Below, in pieces: positions 8,821 through 15,773 of a stretch of DNA of 28,231 nucleotides; within the stretch, counting starts at the first letter, position 1, and every line of letters starts with the position of its first letter. This stretch comes from CAZGMN01 sp964526905 (GTDB taxonomy: Bacteria; Acidobacteriota; Aminicenantia; Aminicenantales; Aminicenantaceae), in assembly GCA_964526905.1 (NCBI GenBank), contig CAZGMN010000011.1, positions 1 to 28,231 on the forward strand, in the 5' to 3' direction. A model generated the notes under the pieces. It made no database searches and was not told the DNA's origin. It saw only the letters and a program-made list of their open reading frames with translations. Position numbers and translations under genes: made by a program.

Positions 8821-8887
8821 AGGATGATGGCCACGGTTGTTCACATCACTCACCAAGACGGTTTAAAACATTTATTGTATCTATTGT

Positions 8888-10396
8888 CTATATTAAATTT
8901 TGCAGTTCCTTGAAATGCTTGTAGGCTGAATCCCATTCTTTGGTCTGCTGAGGCTCGAATCGCTCAAGCTCAAAAGACTGGCCGATGACTTGGCGTATTT
9001 CTGCATGCGAAGAGAAATATCCCAGGGTGAGTGCCTGGACCAAGATATTCCCGATAGCTGTGGCCTCAACCGGACCGGAGACGACCGGAAGAGCGGTGGC
9101 ATTGGCCGTGAACTGGTTGAGAAGCCGGTTCTTTGCTCCTCCGCCGATAATATGGATGCGGCGAATAGGATGGGAATAAACTTTATTTAACTGGTCGAGC
9201 GTAAGGCGATATTTCAGGGCAAGACTCTCCAGAATGCAGCGAACAAACTCTGCCAGAGAATCAGGCGCCTTCTGCTTTGTTTTCCGGCAGAATTGACGGA
9301 TGGCTTCAGGCATATCAGGCGGGTTCAAGAACCCGAGCCAGTCAGGCTCGATGAGCGACTTGAACGGCGGAGCAGAAGTTGCCATCTCTGTCAGCTCATC
9401 ATAGCTGAGCAGCCGTTCTTTGGCCCAGGCCCGACGGCACTCCTGGAGAAGCCAGAAGCCTGTGATATTTTTCAGGAAGCGGAACGTTCCTCTGACCCCA
9501 CCCTCGTTGGTGAAATTCAGCTTAAGCGCCTGCTCGTTGATGATAGGCTCTTTTGTCTCTACTCCCATCAAAGACCACGTCCCGGAGCTGATGTAGGCCC
9601 AGTCTTCTCCCTCAGCAGGAACTGCGCCAACCGCAGAGCCGGTGTCATGCGAAGCAACGGCGATGACCGGCGTATCGCCTATTCCTGTCTCACGCGAAAT
9701 AGATTTATCCAAGGTGCCGATGACTGTTCCGGAAGGCACAATCTTCTGCATGATGGACTTTGAAACGCCGAGCGCAGCGAAAAGCTCTTCGCTCCAATCT
9801 TTTTTTCTGGGATTGTAAAGCTGTGAGGTTGTGGCATAGGTGAATTCCGTCCTCTTCTCTTTTGTGAAGAGGTAATTGAATATATCGGGCATGAAGAGGA
9901 GGTCAGAGGCAGAATCCAGAAGCGGCGAATTATCCCTCTTCATCGAGAAGAGCTGAAAAAGAGAGTTGAACTGCAAGAATTGTATTCCTGTCAATTCGTA
10001 GACGCGATGCCGAGGAACCTTCTTGAAAAATTCTTCCATCGCTCCCTCGGTGCGCGAATCACGGTAGGCATAAGGAAGGCCGAGGAATGAGCCGTCGCGG
10101 CCAAGCAGAGCGAAGTCGACTCCCCAGGTATCAAAGGCAACACTCTGCGGCCAGGCGTCTGCTTCTGCGGCGCAGAGCTTCATCCCCTTCTTCACTTCCT
10201 CGAAAATGCGGTAGATGTTCCACTGCCAATGTCCGAGGATGAAGACCATGCCGTTGGCGAAGCGGCTCAGCTCTTTAATTTTTAATCGCCGCTCATCGAG
10301 CCGGCCGAGTATGGCTCTGCCGCTATCAGCGCCTATGTCGAAGGCAAGAAAAGAAGGAGCTTGAATGGCTTTGCTTTTTTTATTATTCGCCAACAT
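8888..10396 (-). CDS. rhaB: Rhamnulokinase (L-rhamnulose kinase), FGGY family
   Basis: A 502-residue FGGY-family sugar kinase. The N-terminal FLAFDIGADSGRAILG is the first phosphate-binding motif; WGVDFALL, the YRDSRT stretch (110-115) and MPDIFNYLFT are typical of RhaB; SHDTGSAV places the catalytic base at D251 (E. coli D237); IHIIGGGAKNRLLNQ is the C-terminal ATPase motif. It phosphorylates L-rhamnulose to L-rhamnulose-1-phosphate with ATP in the cytoplasm. The start ATG at 10396 follows an AGAGGG ribosome site. It is the first gene of the minus-strand rhamnose operon and is separated from rhaA by 167 nt that hold a palindromic repeat. The usual next enzyme, RhaD aldolase, is not in the window. 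It is intact, with no sign of decay, unlike rhaA. Confidence 0.96.
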   Translation of the reverse strand: MLANNKKSKAIQAPSFLAFDIGADSGRAILGRLDERRLKIKELSRFANGMVFILGHWQWNIYRIFEEVKKGMKLCAAEADAWPQSVAFDTWGVDFALLGRDGSFLGLPYAYRDSRTEGAMEEFFKKVPRHRVYELTGIQFLQFNSLFQLFSMKRDNSPLLDSASDLLFMPDIFNYLFTKEKRTEFTYATTSQLYNPRKKDWSEELFAALGVSKSIMQKIVPSGTVIGTLDKSISRETGIGDTPVIAVASHDTGSAVGAVPAEGEDWAYISSGTWSLMGVETKEPIINEQALKLNFTNEGGVRGTFRFLKNITGFWLLQECRRAWAKERLLSYDELTEMATSAPPFKSLIEPDWLGFLNPPDMPEAIRQFCRKTKQKAPDSLAEFVRCILESLALKYRLTLDQLNKVYSHPIRRIHIIGGGAKNRLLNQFTANATALPVVSGPVEATAIGNILVQALTLGYFSSHAEIRQVIGQSFELERFEPQQTKEWDSAYKHFKELQNLI

Positions 10397-10422
10397 TCCG
10401 CCCTCTTCTCAATGCAGAATTC

Positions 10423-10451
10423 CAATTACCACACTGAAAGAGCTCTGTCAA
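10423..10451 (-). promoter_or_regulatory. Possible rhaB operon promoter
   Basis: Minus strand: perfect TTGACA (10451-10446), a 17-nt spacer with the palindrome AGAGCTCT at its start, and a poor -10 TAATTG (10428-10423). A strong -35 with a weak -10 would suit an activator-dependent or repressible sugar promoter. The leader to the rhaB ATG would be about 20 nt. Confidence 0.35.
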
Positions 10452-10475
10452 TTCTCATCTGGCATAGCTATGAGT

Positions 10476-10520
10476 TGTCATCGCGAGAAGTTACGCTTTT
10501 GCAGGACGATGAAGCACTCA
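10476..10520 (+). repeat. Decayed half copy of the palindromic dispersed repeat
   Basis: TGTCATCGCGAGAAG followed by GACGATGAAGCACTC resembles one arm of the GTCATTGCGAG...GCAATCTC repeat family seen in full at 8744-8820. It has no matching second arm, so it is probably a remnant. Recognition is by pattern only. Confidence 0.4.
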
Positions 10521-10565
10521 GCCTATTATCTTTTTGCTTAAATGAGTAAATGTTTAAATAATTCA

Positions 10566-10594
10566 TTGACCGATTATTTCTTAATGATTATTAT
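10566..10594 (+). promoter_or_regulatory. Promoter of the hicB-hicA operon
   Basis: TTGACC (10566-10571), 17-nt spacer, TATTAT (10589-10594). Transcription would start near 10601, 12 nt before the hicB ATG; the GGAG and AAGGA elements fall within that short leader. HicB-type antitoxins often repress their own promoter, and this one sits close enough for that. Confidence 0.6.
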
Positions 10595-10612
10595 AAAAAA
10601 CGGAGAAAAGGA

Positions 10613-10864
10613 ATGTCAGAGTTTTTGATAACAATAAAAATAGAACCACTTGAAAAAGGAGGGTTTTTAGCAACGAGTGATACCATTCAGGGGTTAGTTG
10701 CTCAGGGGAGAACTATTGCCGAAACAATGGAGATTGCTCAAGATGTGGCAAAAAAAATCATCGAATCATCTAAAGAGCATGGTGATCCTCTCCCCATTGA
10801 TATAAAATCCCTAAAAAAAACGGGTAAGCAAGAACTAAAAATTCCTATTGCAATTGCTTTATGA
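10613..10864 (+). CDS. hicB: HicB-family antitoxin
   Basis: An 83-residue protein with the HicB partial RNase-H-like fold pattern: beta strand FLITIKIEPLEKGGFLATSD, then IQGLVAQGRTIAETMEIAQDVAKKIIE, the characteristic helix after the GLVAQG turn. The C-terminus is short and lacks an obvious helix-turn-helix, so any DNA binding would be through another element or absent. In type II HicAB modules HicB binds and blocks the mRNA interferase HicA. Its stop overlaps the hicA start by 4 nt (ATGA), which implies translational coupling. The segment from about 10530 to 11125 is visibly more AT-rich than the flanking genes, which fits acquisition as a small mobile module. An AAGGA ribosome site abuts the ATG. 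Confidence 0.85.
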   Translation: MSEFLITIKIEPLEKGGFLATSDTIQGLVAQGRTIAETMEIAQDVAKKIIESSKEHGDPLPIDIKSLKKTGKQELKIPIAIAL

Positions 10865-11085
10865 CAAAACTACCCTCTCTAAATCCTAGAGGAGTTATTA
10901 GAAAGCTTAGAAAAGCAGGTTTCATTTTCGATAGACAAGCAAAAGGGAGCCATGAAATCTGGCGCAATCCAGTTACAAAAAGAAGAACCACGATTCCAAA
11001 TCATCCAGGTTCTCTTTCAAAAGGCACGTAAAAAGCTATAATAAAAGAAGCTGGTTTGACACTCGAAGACTTTCTAAAATTGTAA
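10861..11085 (+). pseudogene. hicA: HicA-family mRNA interferase toxin, interrupted by an in-frame stop
   Basis: Starts at the ATG overlapping the hicB stop. It reads 56 residues of a HicA domain (LNPRGVIRKLRKAGF, the active-site segment KGSHEIW with H31, TTIPNHPGSLSKGT) and then TAA at 11029-11031. In the same frame after the stop, 17 residues of a normal HicA tail follow (KAIIKEAGLTLEDFLKL) and end in TAA at 11083-11085. The total of 74 codons is the usual HicA length, and Leu is the common residue at the stop position, so a single-base change (TTA to TAA) explains it. The truncated product keeps the catalytic His but loses the last helix of the dsRBD-like fold and is probably inactive. Too short to appear in ordinary ORF lists. 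Confidence 0.8.
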
Positions 11086-11108
11086 TCAACTTAAATCGAT
11101 TATATTTT

Positions 11109-11138
11109 TTGAATTCTACGAGAAATTGTGCTTAGAAT
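11109..11138 (+). promoter_or_regulatory. Possible promoter of the URO-D-family methyltransferase gene
   Basis: TTGAAT (11109-11114), 18-nt spacer, TAGAAT (11133-11138). Transcription would start near 11145, downstream of the alternative GTG at 11128. This supports translation from the ATG at 11158, which has AAGGA just upstream. Confidence 0.4.
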
Positions 11139-11157
11139 AAAAATGCCCAAGGAAACC

Positions 11158-12204
11158 ATGACTCCACGTGAGAGATGGCTGGCTGTCTTGAAGCGCCAAA
11201 AGCCGGACAGGGTGCCAATGGATTATTGGGCAACGGACGAGGCGACTTTAAGACTGATGAAGCATCTCGGCTGCGGCAGTGAGCGGCAGATGCTCGAGAA
11301 ACTTCATGTCGATTTTTTAATCAAGGTCGAGCCGCGCTATAAAGGTCCCAAGATTCCTGATGGGCACGATGTCTTTGGCTGCAGATACAAGAAAATGAGC
11401 TATGGCAGCGGTGTTTATGATGAATGTGTTGTTCATCCTCTGGCTCGATTCAATTCAGTCAAAGAGGTCGAGCGGAATTACACCTGGCCAAACCCGGATT
11501 GGTATGATTACAGCGAAATCAAGAAGCAGGTCAAAGGAAACGAGATCTATCCTATCCGCGCCGGCAATTACGAGCCCTTCCTCATTTATAAGAAGCTTCG
11601 CGGAGAGCAAAAAGCCTATATGGACTTGATGACCAATCCAGAGATGGTCCACTATTGCCTGGACAAGCTCTTTTATTTAGCTCATGAGGAGCTCGAGCGC
11701 ATACTCGAACAAATTCCCAGCAAAGTGATGGTCTCATATGTGGCTGAGGACATGGGCGGCCAGAATGACCTTTTATTCTCTCCTGCCCAGATTCAGGAGT
11801 TTTTTATCCCGCGCATGAAAAAAATGGTGGAAATTGTCCATCAAGCAGGGGCTTTTGCCTTTCATCACAACGACGGAAGCATCCGCAGAATCCTGCCCGC
11901 TTTGATCGAAACCGGAATCGATATTCTGAACCCAATCCAGTGGCGCTCGAAAGGGATGGACAGGGAAGAGCTCAAGAGAGAATTCGGCCCCAGAGTCATT
12001 TTTCACGGAGCTATGGACAACCAGCACACTCTTCCTTTCGGCACGGTCGATGAGGTGAAAAAAGAGGTGCTGGACAATCTTCGCTTACTGGGGAAGGGCG
12101 GAGGCTACATCCTTGCTCCCTGCCATAATATTCAAGCCATAACACCGCCGGAGAATGTCGCGGCCATGTATGAAACTTGCTACCAGAATGGCTGGACAGA
12201 TTAA
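11158..12204 (+). CDS. Uroporphyrinogen decarboxylase-family (URO-D/MtaA-like) protein, probable methyltransferase
   Basis: A 348-residue TIM-barrel protein of the URO-D superfamily; it begins MTPRERWLAVLKRQKPDRVPMDYW, the typical opening of the non-HemE branch. FHHNDGSIRRILPALIETGIDILNPIQ and the C-terminal GGGYILAPCHNIQAITPPENVAAMYE are the family core. HemE would show a conserved N-terminal substrate-binding arginine pattern that is not evident here. MtaA/MtbA-like members move methyl groups between corrinoid proteins and an acceptor using a zinc bound by His-x-Cys and a later Cys. Here the first site is H236-H237-N238, with Asn where Cys is expected, while C322 is kept. Start choice: ATG 11158 has AAGGA 4 nt upstream; a GTG at 11128 and an ATG at 11143 are less likely. 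A corrinoid partner is encoded at 2770-3462. The exact reaction is unknown. Confidence 0.85.
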   Translation: MTPRERWLAVLKRQKPDRVPMDYWATDEATLRLMKHLGCGSERQMLEKLHVDFLIKVEPRYKGPKIPDGHDVFGCRYKKMSYGSGVYDECVVHPLARFNSVKEVERNYTWPNPDWYDYSEIKKQVKGNEIYPIRAGNYEPFLIYKKLRGEQKAYMDLMTNPEMVHYCLDKLFYLAHEELERILEQIPSKVMVSYVAEDMGGQNDLLFSPAQIQEFFIPRMKKMVEIVHQAGAFAFHHNDGSIRRILPALIETGIDILNPIQWRSKGMDREELKREFGPRVIFHGAMDNQHTLPFGTVDEVKKEVLDNLRLLGKGGGYILAPCHNIQAITPPENVAAMYETCYQNGWTD

Positions 12205-12221
12205 TAATCAGACCTTATAAT
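12193..12221 (+). promoter_or_regulatory. Promoter of the beta-propeller gene cluster
   Basis: TGGACA (12193-12198), 17-nt spacer, TATAAT (12216-12221). The -35 box overlaps the last codons of the upstream gene. The predicted start, near 12228, gives a leader of about 23 nt with AGGGGG (12241-12246) as ribosome site for the ATG at 12251. Confidence 0.6.
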
Positions 12222-12250
12222 TCTTATTAGGAGAAAAATAAGGGGGCCAA

Positions 12251-13420
12251 ATGAAAAAAATAATTCTTCTCTCATTAATTCTATTTTTCATACTTTGTTG
12301 TGGACCGAAACAAGAAAAAATAGAAAAGACCTTGGAAGATGGGGTAGAAGTTATTGTCAATCACCTTGAACCATACAGGATAAAAGGTGAGCGTTCAACT
12401 CTTTCCCTAGAAAAAGAATTCACGATTGATACCGAGAGAGACGAGATAGCCAGACTTGGATTAACAGACATAGGGGGATTTTTTGATGCAGACTCTGAGG
12501 GAAATATTTATCTCCTCAACCTTAAGAGCGGCGAGAACATCATTTTTGTCTTCGATAAAGAAGGCAATCTTGTCAGGTCTTTCGGGCGAAAAGGACAAGG
12601 CCCAGGCGAGCTTCAAGCTCAGCGCTCCGGTTTTTTATCTCTCAGCGTGACTTTTAAAGATGAAATTGCCATTTCTGACCAAAACAATCATAAAATTTCT
12701 TTTTTCAGAAGAGACGGCAGCTTGATCAAAGAGATTAAGTTAGACTCAAACATTGGATTCGCTATTCCTCTTGAGAATGGAAATTATCTTATCTTGAAGG
12801 GCGTTATAAATCCTCAGGGAGAATATATCAACCAGAATCTTCTAATTCTTTGCAACGGAAAATTGGAAGAAATCAAAGAACTCGACAGGCAAAGCGTTCC
12901 AAATCCTATAATCGGAAAAAGGCTCAAGGGCATTTATTATGTCTTTTCCTGGAATGTCGCTAAACAAGAAATATACACTGGCTTTCAAGAGCGAGGCTAT
13001 GAAATTTTTGTTTACGATTTCGAGGGAAAGATAATTCGTAAGATCAAAAAGCAGTATAAGCCTCTGCCGGTGCCTGAAGAATACAAGAAAAAGTTCATGA
13101 AACAATTCGAGGCTCCTATTTTTGACCCGATCCGAAGCAAAATCTATTTTCCTGATTCCATGCCTCCCTTTCATGCTTTTTTCACGGATGATGAAGGCCG
13201 GCTCTTTGTGATGACCTACGAGAGAGGCGAAAATCCCGGTGAATACATTTATGATATTTTCAACCCTGATGGACTCTTTATCGCGAGAAAAAGCCTGAAA
13301 ATATATAATGACGAGAATTTTTTATATGCCAAGATAAGGGACAGCCGTCTTTACTGCATCAACGAGAAAGAGAGCGGTTATAAGGAATTGGTGGTCTATA
13401 AAGTCAGATGGGAATTATAG
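12251..13420 (+). CDS. 6-bladed beta-propeller lipoprotein-like protein (paralogue A)
   Basis: A 389-residue protein. The N-terminus is a hydrophobic signal (MKKIILLSLILFFILCCG) with C16/C17 at a non-classical lipobox, so it is probably exported and membrane-anchored. The body has NHL/6-bladed-propeller-like strands, for example FDADSEGNIYLLN, IIFVFDKEGNLVRSFGRKGQGPGE and YEIFVYDFEGKIIRKI. No catalytic motif is recognised. The stretch GVEVIVNHLEPYRIKG right after the signal is shared with the paralogue at 14556-15689, as are the RGYEI block and the C-terminal KESGYKEL. Proteins of this type are abundant in Bacteroidetes and Aminicenantes-like genomes, with unknown ligands. It is the first gene of the cluster; the next ATG follows its stop with no gap. 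A role in binding or sensing in the envelope is inference. Confidence 0.8.
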   Translation: MKKIILLSLILFFILCCGPKQEKIEKTLEDGVEVIVNHLEPYRIKGERSTLSLEKEFTIDTERDEIARLGLTDIGGFFDADSEGNIYLLNLKSGENIIFVFDKEGNLVRSFGRKGQGPGELQAQRSGFLSLSVTFKDEIAISDQNNHKISFFRRDGSLIKEIKLDSNIGFAIPLENGNYLILKGVINPQGEYINQNLLILCNGKLEEIKELDRQSVPNPIIGKRLKGIYYVFSWNVAKQEIYTGFQERGYEIFVYDFEGKIIRKIKKQYKPLPVPEEYKKKFMKQFEAPIFDPIRSKIYFPDSMPPFHAFFTDDEGRLFVMTYERGENPGEYIYDIFNPDGLFIARKSLKIYNDENFLYAKIRDSRLYCINEKESGYKELVVYKVRWEL

Positions 13421-14494
13421 ATGAAAGGGAAAAGCTTTTTATTATTGGCATCACTCATCCTTTTCTTTCTGCTCTTCTTATTAAATTCGAATTCGTCTGC
13501 CTCATGCCAGAAAGTTAAGACAGAAGTCATTCTTCAAGATGACTACTTCTGGACAGAGAATGGTTTTGTCCCCCTTCCTAAGAATGCCATTGAGCTCGAA
13601 CTCAAGTTCTCCTTTCAGCATTTAGAGATGAAACATCCCTTTGAGATGGCCAATGACTCTTCAGGAAATATCTATCTCACAGATGAGCAACAAAATGCCG
13701 TTTTTAAATTCAATTCATCAGGAGAATATCTGTCTCAATTTGGCCAAGAAGGAAAAGGCCTTGGGGAATTCTCCGAACCTCAGAATATTTTGCTGACAAA
13801 AGATTTTATCGTGCTTCAGGAACTCAAGAAAAAGCGAATTCAATTTCTGGACTGGGCAGGCAAATCTTTAAAAACTTTTAAAATTGACAAGGACAACATC
13901 GAGGATATCGCCCTCAATGAGGACGGCCTTCTCTTCATAGCCAAATCGTTAAACATCAATGACACGGCTCTGGTCAATGTCTTATCTTCAGAGGGGAAGC
14001 TCTTATATTCTTTTGGTGATGTCTTTAAATTCATTCCTCCCTATCCTTCTCTCAATTCAAGAAGATTAGCTTTGAACAGCAAAGGCGAGGTTCTCGTTGC
14101 TTTTACCTATCTCCCGCTCATTCGCAGATATTCCCAGAAGGGAGAACTCCTCGCCGAATACGAGATCGAGAATAGCATCATGAAGGCCAAGGAGAAAATG
14201 AACTTGACTTTGATGGGCAAAGCGCGGCTAAATAAATTTCACTATGGCTACGCCAGAATCATAATCGCCATGAAAGTCTTTGAGGATAAGATTTATCTTT
14301 TGAGCAATTATCCGCGCCTCGAGATATTAGAGGTTAATGAAGATGGGAAAATAGTCAATACTTTTTGGAGAGATTCTGATGCGCTCTACAGGCCTGAAGA
14401 CCTTCTGGTTGAGAAAATCGGAAAAAAGAAAATATTCTATGTCCTTCAGTCTGCTCCTGAGATTGCCGTTGATGTTTTTAGCCTGAAACAGTAA
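13421..14494 (+). CDS. 6-bladed beta-propeller (NHL-repeat-like) exported protein
   Basis: A 357-residue protein with an N-terminal hydrophobic segment (MKGKSFLLLASLILFFLLFL) ending near ASC29, a possible signal peptide or membrane anchor. Propeller-type repeats include MANDSSGNIYLTDEQQNAVFKF, SGEYLSQFGQEGKGLGEFSEP and IQFLDWAGKSLKTFKI. It is clearly related in fold to its two neighbours, but it lacks their shared N-terminal NHLEPY motif and C-terminal KESGYKEL block, so it is a more distant member. Its ATG directly follows the stop of the preceding gene, which indicates one mRNA. No enzyme signature is visible. Function is unknown; extracytoplasmic ligand or carbohydrate binding is a guess from fold and context. 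Confidence 0.75.
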   Translation: MKGKSFLLLASLILFFLLFLLNSNSSASCQKVKTEVILQDDYFWTENGFVPLPKNAIELELKFSFQHLEMKHPFEMANDSSGNIYLTDEQQNAVFKFNSSGEYLSQFGQEGKGLGEFSEPQNILLTKDFIVLQELKKKRIQFLDWAGKSLKTFKIDKDNIEDIALNEDGLLFIAKSLNINDTALVNVLSSEGKLLYSFGDVFKFIPPYPSLNSRRLALNSKGEVLVAFTYLPLIRRYSQKGELLAEYEIENSIMKAKEKMNLTLMGKARLNKFHYGYARIIIAMKVFEDKIYLLSNYPRLEILEVNEDGKIVNTFWRDSDALYRPEDLLVEKIGKKKIFYVLQSAPEIAVDVFSLKQ

Positions 14495-14555
14495 GCCGTC
14501 AAGTGGGATGTCTCACATAGCTTAAAATGAAAAACAATGTTTTTTTGAGGGAAAA

Positions 14556-15689
14556 ATGAAAAAAATAGCGGTTTTGATTGCGGCTTTGACTTTTTTCTCC
14601 TTCTGCATCTCGAAACAGAGCAAGGTGGAAAAGGTTATGGACAATGGAGTCGAGGTTGTCATCAACCATCTCGAGCCATATAAAATCAAAGGACAACCGG
14701 CCAATTTGATACTCGAAAAAGAATTTTCAATTGATACTGAGAAAGACGATATCGTGAAGACCGGGCTGGGACAATTGCACACCTTTGACCTTGACTCTGA
14801 AGGAAATATCTATCTGATGGATGCCAAGCCTCAACAGAACATCATCTTCAAATTCGACAGAAACGGAAACTTTGTCACTTCTCTCATTGGAAAAGGTCAG
14901 GGTCCTGGCGAGTCCCCATTTCCTTTCTATTTTCAAATCAGCAGCCTCGATGAACTTGTCCTGATGGACCACGGCAAGGAAAAGCTCTTGATTTTAGGCA
15001 AAGATGGAAGCCCAAAGAAAGAAATTCCGATAAAGCCATTGAGTTATAGATTCAAACCTCTTACCAACGGAAAATTTTTATTCTTAGAGATACAGTTTGA
15101 GCCTCCGAGCACTGACATCCAGCTCTTATCTTTATGCAGCCCTGACCTCAAAGAAGAGAAAGAAATCCAAAAGATGAGAACTCCCAACGCCTTCACCGGA
15201 AAACAAGCCAAGGCAACACCTTATATGTTTGTCTGGAATAATTCGGACAGAAACATCTATGCTGCCTTTGAAGAGAGAGGCTATGAAATCTCAGTCTTTG
15301 ATTTAGAGGGAAATTTGACGAGAAAAATAAGGAAAGATTATAAGCCTGTGGAGGTTTCCGAAGAATTTAAGAAATATGTTTCAGACGCCGCTCCTGAAAA
15401 CGTCAAAAAAAATCTATATTTCCCAAGACACATGTCTCCCCTTCAATATCTTTTTGCTGATGATGAGGACAATCTTTTTGCAATGACCTATGAGACGGGA
15501 AAAGCGGCCAACGAGTATATTTATGACATCTTTAATCCTGAGGGGGGGTTCATCGGACGGATGAGCCTGGATAATTATTCAGATTTCAGGCCCCTGGAAG
15601 TAAAGGCCCGCAAAAAGCGCCTTTACAGTATGAGAGAAAAAGAAAGCGGCTATAAAGAGCTGGCGGTTTATAGAATGAAATGGAGATGA
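14556..15689 (+). CDS. 6-bladed beta-propeller lipoprotein-like protein (paralogue B)
   Basis: A 377-residue protein, a clear paralogue of the protein at 12251-13420. Matching blocks are NGVEVVINHLEPYKIKG, LEKEFSIDTEKDDI, DLDSEGNIYLMD, GKGQGPGES, RGYEISVFDLEGNLTRKIRKDYKP and EKESGYKELAVY. The N-terminal signal (MKKIAVLIAALTFFSFC) has C17 at a non-canonical lipobox. The ribosome site is GAGGG (14547-14551) before the ATG. It sits 61 nt after the previous gene and is followed by a strong hairpin terminator at 15700-15722, so it closes the propeller cluster. Tandem duplication with later divergence is the likely origin. The ligand is unknown. Confidence 0.8.
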   Translation: MKKIAVLIAALTFFSFCISKQSKVEKVMDNGVEVVINHLEPYKIKGQPANLILEKEFSIDTEKDDIVKTGLGQLHTFDLDSEGNIYLMDAKPQQNIIFKFDRNGNFVTSLIGKGQGPGESPFPFYFQISSLDELVLMDHGKEKLLILGKDGSPKKEIPIKPLSYRFKPLTNGKFLFLEIQFEPPSTDIQLLSLCSPDLKEEKEIQKMRTPNAFTGKQAKATPYMFVWNNSDRNIYAAFEERGYEISVFDLEGNLTRKIRKDYKPVEVSEEFKKYVSDAAPENVKKNLYFPRHMSPLQYLFADDEDNLFAMTYETGKAANEYIYDIFNPEGGFIGRMSLDNYSDFRPLEVKARKKRLYSMREKESGYKELAVYRMKWR

Positions 15690-15699
15690 GAAGCTGGAG

Positions 15700-15722
15700 A
15701 AAAAGGGGACTGTCCTCTTTTT
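15700..15722 (+). terminator. Intrinsic terminator after the beta-propeller cluster
   Basis: A 10-bp stem (AAAAAGGGGA / TCCTCTTTTT, one G-T wobble) with a CTG loop begins 11 nt after the stop of the last propeller gene. The right arm itself ends in five T, and a second T-run follows. The A-rich left flank means it could act in both directions. It separates the cluster from the asnS promoter. Confidence 0.7.
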
Positions 15723-15735
15723 GCTCTTTTTGTGT

Positions 15736-15764
15736 TTGACCTTGGCTTTTGTATCTCTTATAAT
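15736..15764 (+). promoter_or_regulatory. Consensus promoter giving a near-leaderless asnS transcript
   Basis: TTGACC (15736-15741), 17-nt spacer, perfect TATAAT (15759-15764). Transcription is expected near 15771, only about 3 nt before the asnS ATG at 15774. No Shine-Dalgarno is visible before that ATG, in agreement with a leaderless mRNA. Confidence 0.65.
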
Positions 15765-15773
15765 TTTCTGCAA

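Larger units (their letters stand above)
10397..10612. other. Divergent intergenic region between rhaB and hicB
   Basis: 216 nt without a convincing gene. It holds a possible rhaB promoter (minus), a decayed half of a palindromic dispersed repeat (10476-10520), a palindrome AGAGCTCT at 10439-10446 and the hicB promoter (plus). Any rhamnose-responsive operator would be expected here, but no recognisable site was found. Confidence 0.6.

Noticed and set aside
8713..8913. Plus-strand ORF of 66 codons between rhaA and rhaB
   Set aside because: It is a translation of the palindromic repeat and its flanks, antisense to the operon.
10361..10549. Short plus-strand ORF of 62 codons overlapping the rhaB start
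   Set aside because: It overlaps rhaB in antisense and its second half is the remnant of a dispersed repeat; there is no ribosome site.
15732..15773. Upstream GTG start for asnS
   Set aside because: The added residues overlap the promoter boxes and have no counterpart in AsnRS proteins.
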